Below, one piece after another: positions 7,737-17,167 of a DNA stretch of 32,070 nucleotides (its first letter is position 1; each line of letters begins with the position of its first letter). Both the position numbers and the translations under genes were made by a program. The notes under the pieces were generated by a model. The model ran no database searches and was not told where the DNA came from. It saw nothing but the letters and a program-made list of their open reading frames with translations. Source of the stretch: Corynebacterium sp. (GTDB lineage: Bacteria > Actinomycetota > Actinomycetes > Mycobacteriales > Mycobacteriaceae); NCBI GenBank assembly GCA_030530985.1, contig JAUMTX010000006.1:1-32070 (forward strand). Reading direction: 5' to 3'.

Positions 7737-8711
7737 ATGCGTATTATTTTTGCCGGTACCCCCGAACCTGCTGTTGTTGCCCTTGAGGCTTTGATTAAGA
7801 GTGAGCATGAGGTGCTTGCTGTCATTACTCGCCCCGATGCCCCTAAGGGTCGCGGCAAGACTTTGAGCCCAAGCCCTGTTGGCGCCCTCTGTGAGCAGCA
7901 CAATATTCCTGTGTACAAGCCCAGCACTTTGCGCGCAGGCACCCCTGATGGTGATGCCATCCGTGAGGTCATTGATCGTCTCGGTCCGGACTGTATTCCT
8001 GTGGTTGCCTATGGCAATCTGGTTCCTGCCGATCTTCTCGACGCCGCCCCGCACGGCTGGGTCAACTTGCACTTCTCCTTGCTGCCGCGCTGGCGTGGTG
8101 CCGCCCCTGTTCAAGCAGCCATTAAGGCCGGTGATTCTTTGACTGGTGCCTCGGTATTCCGTATTGAGGAGGGCTTGGATACTGGTCCTGTTATTACCCA
8201 GATGGAAGAGGAAATTAGCCGCAAGGATACGGCTGATGATCTATTGACCCGCCTGGCCTATGCTGGTGCCGATCTTCTTGTGGACGCACTGACTGGTTTG
8301 GAGAAGGGTGAGCTCAAGCCTTATGAGCAGCAGGGCAGCCCCACATACGCCTCCAAGATCTCTAAGGATGACGCCCGTGTGGATTGGGATCAGGATGCGC
8401 CTAGTATTGACCGCGCCATTCGCGCCTATACCCCTGGCCCTGGTGCATGGACCATGATGACTCTGGGTGGCCGCCCTGATTCTGAGCTGCGTGTGAAGCT
8501 TGGCCCAGTCTCTATTGCCACTGAGGCCCGCGACCTGAATGTGGATACTACCCCGGGTGCTGTTACCATTATCAAAAATGCAGTGTATGTTGGCACCGGC
8601 ACGGATCCTATCCGTCTGGGCATGCTGCAAGTACCCGGTAAGAAGATGATGGACGCCGCCGATTGGGCGCGCGGCCGTCAAGATAAAGATGAGAGTGTGG
8701 TGTTCGAGTAG
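7737..8711 (+). CDS. fmt: Methionyl-tRNA formyltransferase
   Basis: Transfers a formyl group from 10-formyltetrahydrofolate to initiator Met-tRNA, allowing initiation with N-formylmethionine. The N-terminal Rossmann-like domain begins MRIIFAGTPEPAV. The catalytic and folate-binding signature NLHFSLLPRWRGAAPVQ is at 110-126, with N110 and H112, and D146 lies in GLDTGPV, as in the family. The C-terminal OB-like tRNA-binding domain covers about residues 205-320. The length of 324 is slightly longer than the E. coli enzyme. AGAGAAAACT precedes the ATG. Its TAG overlaps the GTG of rsmB by one base (TAGTG), indicating coupled translation. Confidence 0.96.
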   Translation: MRIIFAGTPEPAVVALEALIKSEHEVLAVITRPDAPKGRGKTLSPSPVGALCEQHNIPVYKPSTLRAGTPDGDAIREVIDRLGPDCIPVVAYGNLVPADLLDAAPHGWVNLHFSLLPRWRGAAPVQAAIKAGDSLTGASVFRIEEGLDTGPVITQMEEEISRKDTADDLLTRLAYAGADLLVDALTGLEKGELKPYEQQGSPTYASKISKDDARVDWDQDAPSIDRAIRAYTPGPGAWTMMTLGGRPDSELRVKLGPVSIATEARDLNVDTTPGAVTIIKNAVYVGTGTDPIRLGMLQVPGKKMMDAADWARGRQDKDESVVFE

Positions 8712-10333
8712 TGGGCGGTTTCCGTAGCCATACTAGGGCAGAGCAGCAAAAGCGCGCCCAAAGAGAATCACAGCGAGAAGCCCGTGGCGATCGTGGTTTT
8801 GACCGCCGTGACGAGCGTCGTGACGACCGCCGTGGTGGCTTTAACCGACGTGATGACCGACGCGACGGTCGCCGCGATAATCGCAGGGATGATCGTCGCG
8901 ATAACCGACGCGGTGATCGCGGTTTTGATCGTCGTGATGAGCGTAAGACTGATCGCGGGGACATTAAGTGGGGTGGCCGTGATGGTGCCCGCCAGGCGGC
9001 GGTAGCTACTATCCATGCTGTTCATACGGATGATGCGTATGCGAACCTGCTGTTGCCAAAGCTGCTTCGTCGCTTCCACGTCTCGGGTAAGGGTGCTGCC
9101 TTTGCTACTGAGATGACCTATGGCGCTTTGCGCTCCTTGGGCATTCTTGATGCAGCTATTGTCAGTGTGTGTGGTCGTGAGATTGCTGATATTGAGCCTG
9201 ATGTGCGTGCCATTCTTGAGCTTGGTTTTTACCAGGTTCTGTTCATGAATACTGAGACCTATGCAGCAGTGAATACCACTGTGGATTTGGCGCCACGCCA
9301 AACTGTGCGTGGTTTCATCAATGGTGTGATGCGCGGTTTGGGTCGTGCCTTGGATGAGGCCAAGAGTGTGGAGGCTTTCCTTGAGGACATCGCACCAAAG
9401 GAAGAACCAGCACGCACCGCCTTCCTTCACGCCCACCCAGAGTGGATTGCCCGCAGTTTTGCGGCAGCCTTGGGTGAGGATCCAGATGGCACTAGTGCAG
9501 AGTTGAATGCAGCCCTGGAGGCGGATTCCGCCCGACCAAGCCTGCACCTTGTTGCACGTCCTGGTGAGATCACCAATGAGGAATTGGCCATGTCCTGCGG
9601 TGGCGATATTGCCACCTACTCCCCATATGGTGTGTATTTGACCTCCGGGGTGCCGGGTGATGTGGAAGCCCTGCGTGATGGTATTGCTGCCGTCCAGGAC
9701 GAGGGCAGCCAGATTATTGCCCGCGCTGTAGTGGAGGCCCCAATTCTTGGTGCCGATAAGGGTAACTGGTTGGATCTCTGTGCAGGTCCTGGTGGTAAGG
9801 CTGCGTTGATTGGTGCCTTGGCTGCTATTGATGGTGCCGAGCTCACCGCAATGGAGCTTGCCCCACACCGTGCCGATCTTGTGCGTTCTTCCACCAAGGG
9901 TCTGCCAGTCAAGGTGCGTGTGGGCGATGGCACCCATCCTGGTTTGCCAGAGGCCCACTATGACCGCATCCTGGTGGATGCACCATGTTCCGGTTTGGGC
10001 TCCCTGCGCCGCCGCCCAGAGGCTCGTTGGCGCAAGACCGAGGCTGATATTGAGCAGCTCAATGAGCTGCAGTTGGCCTTGGCTGAAAGTGCCGTGAAGC
10101 TTCTTCGCCCAGGCGGTGTGCTTGTGTACTCCACCTGCTCCCCAGATTTGCGTGAAAGTCGTGGGGTAGTGGACGAGCTGCTCAAGGCCCATCCTGAAAT
10201 CACCGAGCTTGATGCTAGTGAGCTTGCTTGTGGCATGGAGAACACCGGTCCATATAAGAGTGTGACCATGTGGCCACATCGCCATGGCACCGACGCCATG
10301 TTCTTTGCTGTATTGCAAAAGGGCGTCGACTAG
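8711..10333 (+). CDS. rsmB: 16S rRNA (cytosine-5) methyltransferase RsmB with Arg/Asp-rich N-terminal extension
   Basis: SAM-dependent enzyme that methylates cytosine (C967 in E. coli numbering) of 16S rRNA. Residues about 14-85 are a low-complexity tail of RRDxRRD-type repeats, almost only Arg, Asp, Gly and Asn, and likely disordered. A NusB-like RNA-binding domain follows (about 95-230). The catalytic domain has LDLCAGPGGK (354-363, SAM binding), DAPCSGLGSL with C426 (motif IV), and VYSTCSP with C476 (motif VI, the probable nucleophile). The start GTG 8711 overlaps the fmt stop by one base; a start after the tail cannot be excluded, but the overlap favours the long form. Length is 540 residues, longer than the E. 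coli protein by about the size of the tail and linker. Confidence 0.92.
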   Translation: MGGFRSHTRAEQQKRAQRESQREARGDRGFDRRDERRDDRRGGFNRRDDRRDGRRDNRRDDRRDNRRGDRGFDRRDERKTDRGDIKWGGRDGARQAAVATIHAVHTDDAYANLLLPKLLRRFHVSGKGAAFATEMTYGALRSLGILDAAIVSVCGREIADIEPDVRAILELGFYQVLFMNTETYAAVNTTVDLAPRQTVRGFINGVMRGLGRALDEAKSVEAFLEDIAPKEEPARTAFLHAHPEWIARSFAAALGEDPDGTSAELNAALEADSARPSLHLVARPGEITNEELAMSCGGDIATYSPYGVYLTSGVPGDVEALRDGIAAVQDEGSQIIARAVVEAPILGADKGNWLDLCAGPGGKAALIGALAAIDGAELTAMELAPHRADLVRSSTKGLPVKVRVGDGTHPGLPEAHYDRILVDAPCSGLGSLRRRPEARWRKTEADIEQLNELQLALAESAVKLLRPGGVLVYSTCSPDLRESRGVVDELLKAHPEITELDASELACGMENTGPYKSVTMWPHRHGTDAMFFAVLQKGVD

Positions 10334-10362
10334 CTAAAAATAATAGCTATTAAGCTTGCATA

Positions 10363-10404
10363 AAACGCCACCTGTGGGAAACATCAATCCTGCCGGTGGC
10401 GTTT
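10363..10404 (+). terminator. Hairpin after rsmB, probable terminator
   Basis: AAACGCCACC (10363-10372) pairs perfectly with GGTGGCGTTT (10395-10404) over a 22-nt loop. The stem ends in GTTT, followed by GTCTACGTTT, so the T-run is weak. It separates the priA-rsmB unit from rpe. Confidence 0.65.
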
Positions 10405-10419
10405 GTCTACGTTTGTGGA

Positions 10420-10425
10420 TAGAAT
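10420..10425 (+). promoter_or_regulatory. Candidate -10 of a leaderless rpe-rib transcript
   Basis: TAGAAT ends 7 nt before the ATG at 10433, with no ribosome binding site. Placed directly after the rsmB hairpin, this would be the promoter of the rpe-ribD-ribE-ribBA-ribH unit. Confidence 0.55.
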
Positions 10426-10432
10426 TGTTATC

Positions 10433-11143
10433 ATGACCAACGCATCCACAAATACTTTGCCGGCAATTCCTAAGCCCTGTATTCTTCCATCCATCCTGGC
10501 CGCGGATTTCGCTAACCTCGGTGCGGATGTGGCCCGCGTGCAGAATGCGGGTGCCCTCCATATTGATATTATGGACGGCCATTTTGTTCCTAATATTTCC
10601 TTCGGCCCTGATGTTATGGCCGCCGTGCACAAGGTGACGGAGAAGCCACTGAATGTGCACCTCATGATCGAGAAGCCAGCCGAAACCGTGGACCGCTATA
10701 TTGAGGCCGGTGCCCACACCATCATTTTCCATGTGGAAGCAGTGGATGTGGACAAGGGTGAGCATATTGAGCTTGCACAGTATATTGCCTCCAAGGGTGT
10801 GGAGCCTGCTATTTGTGTAAAGCCAGGCACCCCAATTGAGCCATTCTTCAAGGACCTGCCACACTTCAAGGAAGTCCTGATTATGAGTGTGGAGCCAGGC
10901 TTTGGTGGCCAGGCCTTTATGCCAGAAATGTTGGATAAGGTGCGCGCCCTGCGTGCCGAGATTGATGCCAAGGGTCTCGACTGCCGCATTGAAATTGATG
11001 GTGGCATTGGCCTTGGCAATATTGCCGATGCTGCGGCTGCCGGTGTGGATAGTTTTGTTGCCGGCTCCTCGGTCTTTAAGGCTGAGGATCCTTCCGCCAT
11101 GGTGGATGAACTCTACCAGGCTGCTGTCGAAGGAAAGAACTAA
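10433..11143 (+). CDS. rpe: Ribulose-phosphate 3-epimerase
   Basis: Interconverts ribulose 5-phosphate and xylulose 5-phosphate in the pentose phosphate pathway. The TIM-barrel signatures are PSILAADF (19-26), HIDIMDGHFVPN (43-54, metal ligands and catalytic Asp), SVEPGFGGQ (152-160) and the DGGI (189-192) phosphate site. Length is 236 residues from ATG 10433; a TTG 30 nt earlier is in frame but lies in the hairpin and promoter. The stop overlaps the ribD start by one base (TAATG). Linkage to riboflavin genes makes sense because ribulose 5-phosphate is the four-carbon precursor used by RibBA. Confidence 0.96.
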   Translation: MTNASTNTLPAIPKPCILPSILAADFANLGADVARVQNAGALHIDIMDGHFVPNISFGPDVMAAVHKVTEKPLNVHLMIEKPAETVDRYIEAGAHTIIFHVEAVDVDKGEHIELAQYIASKGVEPAICVKPGTPIEPFFKDLPHFKEVLIMSVEPGFGGQAFMPEMLDKVRALRAEIDAKGLDCRIEIDGGIGLGNIADAAAAGVDSFVAGSSVFKAEDPSAMVDELYQAAVEGKN

Positions 11144-12150
11144 TGACTACCCCTTGGGGCGGTTTTAATGGTTGGAATCCGTGGATTGATGAGGCCAACC
11201 AGCTAGCCGCACGTGTCTATGGCACCACCTACCCAAATCCTGCTGTTGGTGCAGTGATTTTGGATAAGGATGGGCTGCGCATTGGTGAGGGTATGACTCA
11301 AACACCACCAGGACCGCATGCTGAGGTTGTGGCTATCCAGAGTGTGAAGGATAAGAGCCGCCTTGAGGGAGCCACCATTATTGTCACCCTGGAGCCCTGC
11401 AACCACTATGGCAAAACCCCACCCTGTGCCAAGGCGATTATTGAATCCGGCATTAAGCGTGTGGTTTATGCCCAGTCGGACCCGAATAATATTGCCAAGG
11501 GTGGTGCGCGCACCCTGGCTGCGGCCGGTGTGGAAGCAATCTTTGTGGTGCATGAAACTCCACAGTTGACCAATTGGTTGAACCTGCTGCGCACTGGTCG
11601 CCCAAAGGTGCGGGCCAAGATTGCCCAAAGTTTGGATGGTCTCATTGCCGCCCCGGATGGTACCAGCCAGTGGATTACCTCCCAGGAATCCCGCAACCAT
11701 GCCCATAAGTTGAGGGCACGCACCGGCGCTGTGGTTGTGGGCGCCAATACCTATGAGATTGACAAACCAAAGCTCACGGCACGTAATGCGGATGGTAGCC
11801 TTCGTGATCACCAACCAGAGCGTATCGTGGTAGGTAGCCGAAAGCTCGACTTGGAGTCGGGCGTTCACCAAGTGGCTGATTTTGATGAGCTCTTTGCACT
11901 CTGCTCCGAATTGGGCCTCTACGATATTCTTCTTGAGGGTGGTGCGGGTCTTATCACCACCGCACTCAAGGCAGATATTGTTGATGAGTTGGATGTTTAT
12001 GCGGCCCCACTGATTCTGGGGTCAGGCACCCGCGCCATTGGCGACCTGGGTATTACCACCTTGGCCGATGGTTTGAGCTGGGAGCCAATAGACTATCAGC
12101 AACTCGGCCCAGATTTTTATACGCGTCTCCAACGCATTGAGTCCGAATAA
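11143..12150 (+). CDS. ribD: Bifunctional riboflavin-specific deaminase / reductase RibD
   Basis: Catalyses the second and third steps from GTP toward riboflavin: deamination of the diaminopyrimidine, then NADPH-dependent reduction of the ribose side chain. The deaminase domain (about 15-150) has the zinc site HAE (59-61) and PCNHYGKTPPC with C86 and C95. The reductase domain (about 155-335) has KIAQSLDGLIAAPDGTSQWIT and GGAGLITTAL. Length is 335 residues. AAGGAAAG precedes the ATG, which overlaps the rpe stop. Known as ribG in some actinobacterial literature. ribE follows after 50 nt. Confidence 0.95.
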   Translation: MTTPWGGFNGWNPWIDEANQLAARVYGTTYPNPAVGAVILDKDGLRIGEGMTQTPPGPHAEVVAIQSVKDKSRLEGATIIVTLEPCNHYGKTPPCAKAIIESGIKRVVYAQSDPNNIAKGGARTLAAAGVEAIFVVHETPQLTNWLNLLRTGRPKVRAKIAQSLDGLIAAPDGTSQWITSQESRNHAHKLRARTGAVVVGANTYEIDKPKLTARNADGSLRDHQPERIVVGSRKLDLESGVHQVADFDELFALCSELGLYDILLEGGAGLITTALKADIVDELDVYAAPLILGSGTRAIGDLGITTLADGLSWEPIDYQQLGPDFYTRLQRIESE

Positions 12151-12200
12151 TAGCCATTAATCAGCCGGACACTACCGCCTAAAAACTTAGAAGGGACTGC

Positions 12201-12815
12201 ATGTTTAGCGGAATTATTGAGGGTATTGGCACGGTTACGGATGCTGCTCTCACCCCATCCGGGGAATATTTGAACCTGGCTCTAGCCGTGCCGGATGCTT
12301 TCCTCGAAGGCGTGGCCTTCGGTGATTCCATTGCCGTCAATGGTGTTTGCTTGACTGTAGTTGAGTTTTCCACGGAGCCAGGCGCAGCTTTCTTCCGTGC
12401 TGATGTGATGAAGGAAACCCTGGACCACACCAATCTTGGTGAATTGGTAGTGGGCACAAAGGTAAACCTGGAGCGCGCCCTGCCTGCCGGCGGCCGCCTC
12501 AATGGCCATATTGTGCAGGGCCATGTGGATACCACCACCACTCTGAAGGAAATTATTCCTGGTGAAAAGTGGTCGGTCTATACTTTTGAGCTGCCAGACT
12601 CTATCCGCCAGTATGTGGTGCACAAGGGCTCCATTACCATCAACGGCACCTCCTTGACTGTGAGCGCCGTGGAGGATGGCACTTTCAGCGTATCCTTGAT
12701 TCCAACCACCATGGCTGAAACCATCTTGGGTGAACTCACCCCGGGCGCCAGGGTTAATATTGAAGTTGATATTCTCGCGAAATATATTGAACGGCTTCTA
12801 GAAAGCAAAAACTAA
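12201..12815 (+). CDS. ribE: Riboflavin synthase, alpha subunit
   Basis: Dismutates two 6,7-dimethyl-8-ribityllumazine molecules to riboflavin and the pyrimidine precursor. It shows the two tandem lumazine-binding barrels: the first begins [12 protein letters not shown] with [12 protein letters not shown], the second has [14 protein letters not shown] and [12 protein letters not shown]. The C-terminal trimerisation helix reads [15 protein letters not shown]. Length is 204 residues, usual. AGAAGGGACTGC is the ribosome binding region. Called ribC or ribE depending on the naming scheme. ribBA begins 5 nt after the stop. Confidence 0.96.
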   Translation: MFSGIIEGIGTVTDAALTPSGEYLNLALAVPDAFLEGVAFGDSIAVNGVCLTVVEFSTEPGAAFFRADVMKETLDHTNLGELVVGTKVNLERALPAGGRLNGHIVQGHVDTTTTLKEIIPGEKWSVYTFELPDSIRQYVVHKGSITINGTSLTVSAVEDGTFSVSLIPTTMAETILGELTPGARVNIEVDILAKYIERLLESKN

Positions 12816-12820
12816 ACCTC

Positions 12821-14140
12821 ATGGGTAATTCTTCTAATAAGAGCACTGCGGGGCTCTCCCGCGCCGCCAAGCATCAGCTGGTGCGCGATGCCATTGACGC
12901 CATTGCGGCAGGAAAGGCAGTGCTTGTCACCGATGATTCCGACCGTGAGAATGAGGCGGACCTCATTTTCGCTGCCGATAAGGCCACCCCGGAACTCGTC
13001 GCCTTTATGGTGCGCTATTCCTCCGGCTATATTTGCGTCTCCTTGGAACAAGAGGCATTGAGCCGCCTGCGCATCCCACCAATGACTCGTGTCAATGAGG
13101 ATCTGCGTGGCACGGCCTACCGTGTGACTGTGGATGCGGCCACCGGCACCACCGGCATTAGCGCCACCAGTCGTGCAGAAACCCTGCGCCGTCTCAGCAA
13201 CCCTGAATCCCAAGCTGCAGACTTTACCCGTCCTGGCCATGTGGTGCCACTGTGCGCGGTGCCTGGCGGTGTGGCGGAGCGTCCCGGCCACACTGAGGCC
13301 GCCATTGACCTTGCCCGCCTGGCGGGGTGCGCCCCGGCCGGTGTGCTCTGTGAGGTTGTGAGTGAGGATGACCCTACCGATATGATGCGTGGCCGTGAGC
13401 TACGTAATTTCGCGCGTGAGCATGATTTGCTGATTCTGCCCATTGCCTATTTGGTGGACTATCTTTTGGAAAACCCACTCCACACGGAAGAATCCGCCCT
13501 TGCTGTGCGCCCAAGTGTGGTGCACCGTGAAGTACAGGTGGATCTTCCCACCGAGTTTGGAAACTTCCAGGCCATTGGCTATACCGGGCAGAATGGCGAT
13601 GAGCATATGGTGCTCATGAACCCTGTGGGTGAGGCCTTTGCTGAACCAAAGACCGGCCATGGTCCACGTGTGCGCATTCACAGTGAGTGCGCCACCGGTG
13701 ATATTTTCGGCTCCCGCCGATGCGACTGCGGCCCGCAGCTGCACAGCGCCATGGAGGATATTGCCGCCAATGGTGGCCTGATTATCTATATGCGTGGCCA
13801 TGAAGGTCGTGGCATTGGTCTAATCTCCAAGCTCAAGGCCTATGATTTGCAGAGCCGCGGCATGGATACCCTGGATGCCAATACGGCCCTGGGTTTGCCG
13901 GTGGATGCCCGCAACTATGCTGATGCGGTGGCCATCCTGCGGGACCTTGGTTTTGAGGAAGTACAGCTCATCACCAATAATCCGGAGAAGGCCGAGTATC
14001 TGCGCGCCCATAATATTCAGGTGCACACTGTCCACCACACCACCCATATCAATAAGGACAATGCGGACTATCTGCGCGCCAAGCGCGATAGGATGGGACA
14101 CTACCTCCCAGAGATTGAAAACCCAGAGTTTGAAATCTAG
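12821..14140 (+). CDS. ribBA: Bifunctional 3,4-dihydroxy-2-butanone-4-phosphate synthase / GTP cyclohydrolase II
   Basis: Supplies both starting materials for riboflavin: a four-carbon unit from ribulose 5-phosphate and the pyrimidine from GTP. The DHBP synthase domain (about 15-225) has DDSDREN (38-44), which contributes metal and substrate contacts, and [14 protein letters not shown] (156-169). The GTP cyclohydrolase II domain (about 230-439) has the zinc motif HSEC...CDC with C290, C301 and C303, and [10 protein letters not shown] (325-334). Both active sites look complete at 439 residues. The ATG has no strong ribosome binding site, which fits coupling to ribE. ribH follows after 42 nt with its own good site. 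Confidence 0.96.
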   Translation: MGNSSNKSTAGLSRAAKHQLVRDAIDAIAAGKAVLVTDDSDRENEADLIFAADKATPELVAFMVRYSSGYICVSLEQEALSRLRIPPMTRVNEDLRGTAYRVTVDAATGTTGISATSRAETLRRLSNPESQAADFTRPGHVVPLCAVPGGVAERPGHTEAAIDLARLAGCAPAGVLCEVVSEDDPTDMMRGRELRNFAREHDLLILPIAYLVDYLLENPLHTEESALAVRPSVVHREVQVDLPTEFGNFQAIGYTGQNGDEHMVLMNPVGEAFAEPKTGHGPRVRIHSECATGDIFGSRRCDCGPQLHSAMEDIAANGGLIIYMRGHEGRGIGLISKLKAYDLQSRGMDTLDANTALGLPVDARNYADAVAILRDLGFEEVQLITNNPEKAEYLRAHNIQVHTVHHTTHINKDNADYLRAKRDRMGHYLPEIENPEFEI

Positions 14141-14182
14141 GTGCAAACTCTAACCGCATAACAATAAACTGAAGGAGTAACT

Positions 14183-14653
14183 ATGGCTGCTGAGGGTTTG
14201 CCTCAGATTAAGACCGATGGCACCGGCATTAAGGTTGCTGTTGTCACCTCGTCCTGGAATGCGGAGATTTGCGATAGGCTGCACAAGCACGCCATTGACA
14301 AGGGCCGTGAATTGGGCGCTGAGGTTGATGGCTACCGTGTAGTGGGCGCCATGGAAATCCCAGTGGTGGCTCAGGCCTTGGCTCGCAAGTACGATGCAGT
14401 AGTCGCCCTGGGTTGTGTCATCAAGGGCAGCACCCCACACTTTGACTATGTCTGCGAATCCGTCACCCAGGGTTTGCTGCGCGTGAGCCTGGACGAATCC
14501 ACCCCATGCGCCAATGGTGTGCTGACCTGCAATACCATGGACCAGGCCATTGACCGTTCCGGTCTTGCCGCCTCCCAGGAGGATAAGGGTGCTGATTCCA
14601 TGATTGCCGCCATCCAGGCAGTCACTGTCCTGCGCGAGATTGCGCAGGCCTAA
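14183..14653 (+). CDS. ribH: 6,7-dimethyl-8-ribityllumazine synthase
   Basis: Condenses the RibBA four-carbon product with the RibD pyrimidine to give lumazine, the substrate of RibE; usually forms large icosahedral or pentameric shells. Seen motifs are VVTSSWN (substrate pocket), VVGAMEIP (the PGAxEIP site), [17 protein letters not shown] with the catalytic His in [20 protein letters not shown] and [12 protein letters not shown]. Length is 156 residues. GAAGGAGTAACT directly precedes the ATG. It is the last gene of the riboflavin set; with ribD, ribE and ribBA the pathway is complete apart from the phosphatase step. Confidence 0.97.
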   Translation: MAAEGLPQIKTDGTGIKVAVVTSSWNAEICDRLHKHAIDKGRELGAEVDGYRVVGAMEIPVVAQALARKYDAVVALGCVIKGSTPHFDYVCESVTQGLLRVSLDESTPCANGVLTCNTMDQAIDRSGLAASQEDKGADSMIAAIQAVTVLREIAQA

Positions 14654-14688
14654 AAAATCGCAGTTAGTTTGAGTGTAGGATAAGAACC

Positions 14689-15192
14689 GTGAGTGAAAAA
14701 GAAGAAGCACTGGGCAGCTATGTTGCAGCTGACCCAATCACAACCACCACAAAGCCATGGGAGTTTGAGGCCCGCGCCAAGGTACTAAAGTGGTGGGCCG
14801 CCGGGGCGATTGTGGTTGTCATGGCCGTGCATATCTTTATGGCATGGGCAGTGGACTACCGCGATACCGGTGCGACCATTACCTCCCTGGATAAGTTCGC
14901 CTTTATTGGTATCGGCCTTATCATTTCGGCTTTCTGCCTTTTGCTTCTTCGCCCACGCGTCCGCGCCAATGAAGATGGTGTAGAGGTGCGGAACTTTATT
15001 GGCACCCGTTTCTACCCATGGACCTTCATCTATGGTCTGTCATTCCCAAAGAGTGCCCGCTGGGCGCGCCTGGAATTGCCGGATTTCGAATTCGTGCCAA
15101 TGTGGGCCTTCCAATCCGCCGATGGTGAGCATGTCATTGCGCAGGTGAAGAAGTTCCGCGAGCTCGAAGAAAAGTACATGCCGGAGGACTAA
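14689..15192 (+). CDS. PH-domain membrane protein of unknown role
   Basis: A 167-residue protein with two predicted membrane segments (about residues 36-55, [14 protein letters not shown] region, and 70-88, [18 protein letters not shown]) followed by a cytoplasmic domain with [31 protein letters not shown]. This is the pattern of actinobacterial bacterial-PH (DUF2581/bPH-like) proteins that as I recall often sit between ribH and uvrC. The start is GTG 14689; AGGATAAGAACC is a modest ribosome binding region. uvrC starts 7 nt after its stop, so they are likely co-transcribed. No catalytic motif is visible, and its role is unknown. Confidence 0.8.
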   Translation: MSEKEEALGSYVAADPITTTTKPWEFEARAKVLKWWAAGAIVVVMAVHIFMAWAVDYRDTGATITSLDKFAFIGIGLIISAFCLLLLRPRVRANEDGVEVRNFIGTRFYPWTFIYGLSFPKSARWARLELPDFEFVPMWAFQSADGEHVIAQVKKFRELEEKYMPED

Positions 15193-15199
15193 GACAGAA

Positions 15200-17167
15200 A
15201 TGTCGGCCGATGCGCCAAAGTGGCCGGACTACCGACCACAACCAGGAACAATCCCAAGCGACCCTGGCGTCTATAAATTCCGTGACGCTCAGGGTCGAGT
15301 TATTTATGTGGGTAAGGCAAAGGTTCTGAAGAACCGCCTTGCCAATTACTTCCAGCCCTTGGAGCGCCTGCACCCCCGCACGCGCCGCATGGTCACCAGT
15401 GCCTCCAGTGTGGAGTGGACTGTGGTGGCCAACGAGGTAGAAGCCCTCCAGTTGGAATGGACGTGGATTAAGAAATTCGATCCGCGCTTCAATGTCATGT
15501 TCCGTGACGATAAGAGCTACCCAATGCTGGCAGTATCCACAGGGGAGCTCTACCCACGCGTCTTTATTTACCGTGGTGCCCGCCGAAAGGGTATCCGCTA
15601 TTTTGGCCCTTATTCAAACCCGGGTGCCATTCGTGAAACCATCGAATTGCTCACCCGCATTTTCCCTGTGCGTACCTGCACCAAGGGTGTATTCAATAGG
15701 CATAAGCAGCTGGGCCGCCCATGCCTTCAGGGCTATATTGACCGCTGCAGTGCACCCTGTGTGGGCAAGATTAGCCTTGAGGATCACAGGGCACTGGTGG
15801 ACCAGTATTGTTCCTTTATGAATGGCAATACGGGTGCGGTCAAGAAGTCCCTCATGGAAGAAATGTTGGCTGCCTCCGAGGCTTTGGATTTTGAAAAAGC
15901 AGCCAAGCTGCATGAAAGCATTAAGGCCATTGATAAAGTCACCGAAAAACAAACTGTGGTTTTGGGTGAGGATGTTAATGCCGATGTGATCGGCCATGTG
16001 GCCGATGAGCTGGAAATGTCCATCCAGATTTTCCATATTAGGAATGGGCGTATCCGTGGCCAGCAAGGCTGGGTTGTGTCGGTGGATGATGCTGCCGATA
16101 CTCTTGGGGACTTTATCCTGCAGTTTTATGGCAATGCTGCTGATTTGGCTGAAAACCAAGAGTCCATGGCCAAGGCTGATTTGAATATTGACTCCACCAA
16201 GAATTCCACCTTTGGTGCCGAGAACCATGCGGGCACAGGGGCCGCCACCGCCAGGGCAGAGGCCTCCCCAATTCCACGTGAGATTCTGGTGGACCTGATT
16301 CCTAGTAATGATGGGGAGCTCGTCGAGTGGCTACGAAGCCGACGAGGCGCAGGTGTGGAACTACGTATCCCACAGCGCGGCGATAAAGTGACCCTCATGG
16401 AGACTGTGCAGAAGAATGCCCAGGAGGCTTTGCGCCAACATAAAATGCGCCGTGTGGGTGATTTAACGGCCCGAAGTGCCGCCATGAATGAGCTGCAGGA
16501 AAATCTCTTCCTGGAGAAAGCGCCACTGCGTATTGAATGTACTGATATCTCCCATATCCAGGGCACCGATGTGGTGGCCAGCCTCGTGGTTTTTGAAGAT
16601 GGTCTACCCAAAAAGGCAGACTATCGACGCTATAAAATCAAAGAGGCCGCTGGCGATGGTCATTCCAATGACGTTGCCTCCATTGCCGAGGTGACCAGGC
16701 GACGCTTTAGCAATGAGGAACTCCCACGCCCTGAGCTCTTTATTGTGGACGGTGGTGCGCCACAGGTGGCTGCCGCCCAAGAAGTCTTTGATGAATTAGG
16801 CATTGTAGATGTGGCCCTCATTGGTTTGGCCAAGCGCCTTGAAGAGGTGTGGGTGCCAGGGGAGGAGGACCCGCTCATCCTGCCACGAACCTCCCAGGGA
16901 CTATTCCTGCTGCAGCAGGCCCGCGATGAATCCCACCGTTTTGCCATTACTTTCCACCGCCAGCAGCGCAGCAAGCGCATGACCCAATCCGAATTGGACA
17001 CCATCCCCGGTTTGGGTGAAAAGAGGCGTGTTGAGCTGGTCAAACACTTTGGTAGCGTGGCGAAAATTAAGAAGGCCAGTGAGGAAGATATTGCGGCCGT
17101 GCCAGGTTTTGGTAAAAAACTTGCCGCCACAGTCTACGAGGCACTCCATTCCACAGTGGCAGAATGA
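15200..17167 (+). CDS. uvrC: Excinuclease ABC subunit C
   Basis: Makes the two incisions around a DNA lesion in nucleotide excision repair with UvrA and UvrB. The GIY-YIG nuclease domain is N-terminal, with GVY (23-25) and IYVG (35-38). Then come the cysteine-containing [15 protein letters not shown] segment, the UVR motif (about 210-245, [22 protein letters not shown]), the RNase H-like 5' nuclease ([37 protein letters not shown]) and tandem helix-hairpin-helix motifs ([18 protein letters not shown]). A poorly conserved insert of about 35 residues (about 320-355) separates the UVR and nuclease parts. Length is 655 residues. The stop overlaps the rapZ ATG (ATGA). Confidence 0.96.
   Translation: MSADAPKWPDYRPQPGTIPSDPGVYKFRDAQGRVIYVGKAKVLKNRLANYFQPLERLHPRTRRMVTSASSVEWTVVANEVEALQLEWTWIKKFDPRFNVMFRDDKSYPMLAVSTGELYPRVFIYRGARRKGIRYFGPYSNPGAIRETIELLTRIFPVRTCTKGVFNRHKQLGRPCLQGYIDRCSAPCVGKISLEDHRALVDQYCSFMNGNTGAVKKSLMEEMLAASEALDFEKAAKLHESIKAIDKVTEKQTVVLGEDVNADVIGHVADELEMSIQIFHIRNGRIRGQQGWVVSVDDAADTLGDFILQFYGNAADLAENQESMAKADLNIDSTKNSTFGAENHAGTGAATARAEASPIPREILVDLIPSNDGELVEWLRSRRGAGVELRIPQRGDKVTLMETVQKNAQEALRQHKMRRVGDLTARSAAMNELQENLFLEKAPLRIECTDISHIQGTDVVASLVVFEDGLPKKADYRRYKIKEAAGDGHSNDVASIAEVTRRRFSNEELPRPELFIVDGGAPQVAAAQEVFDELGIVDVALIGLAKRLEEVWVPGEEDPLILPRTSQGLFLLQQARDESHRFAITFHRQQRSKRMTQSELDTIPGLGEKRRVELVKHFGSVAKIKKASEEDIAAVPGFGKKLAATVYEALHSTVAE

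Noticed and set aside
10334..11142. FMN riboswitch for the riboflavin genes
   Set aside because: ribD overlaps rpe by one base and the short gap before rpe holds only a hairpin and a -10 box; no RFN-element sequence was seen, also not before ribE or ribH.
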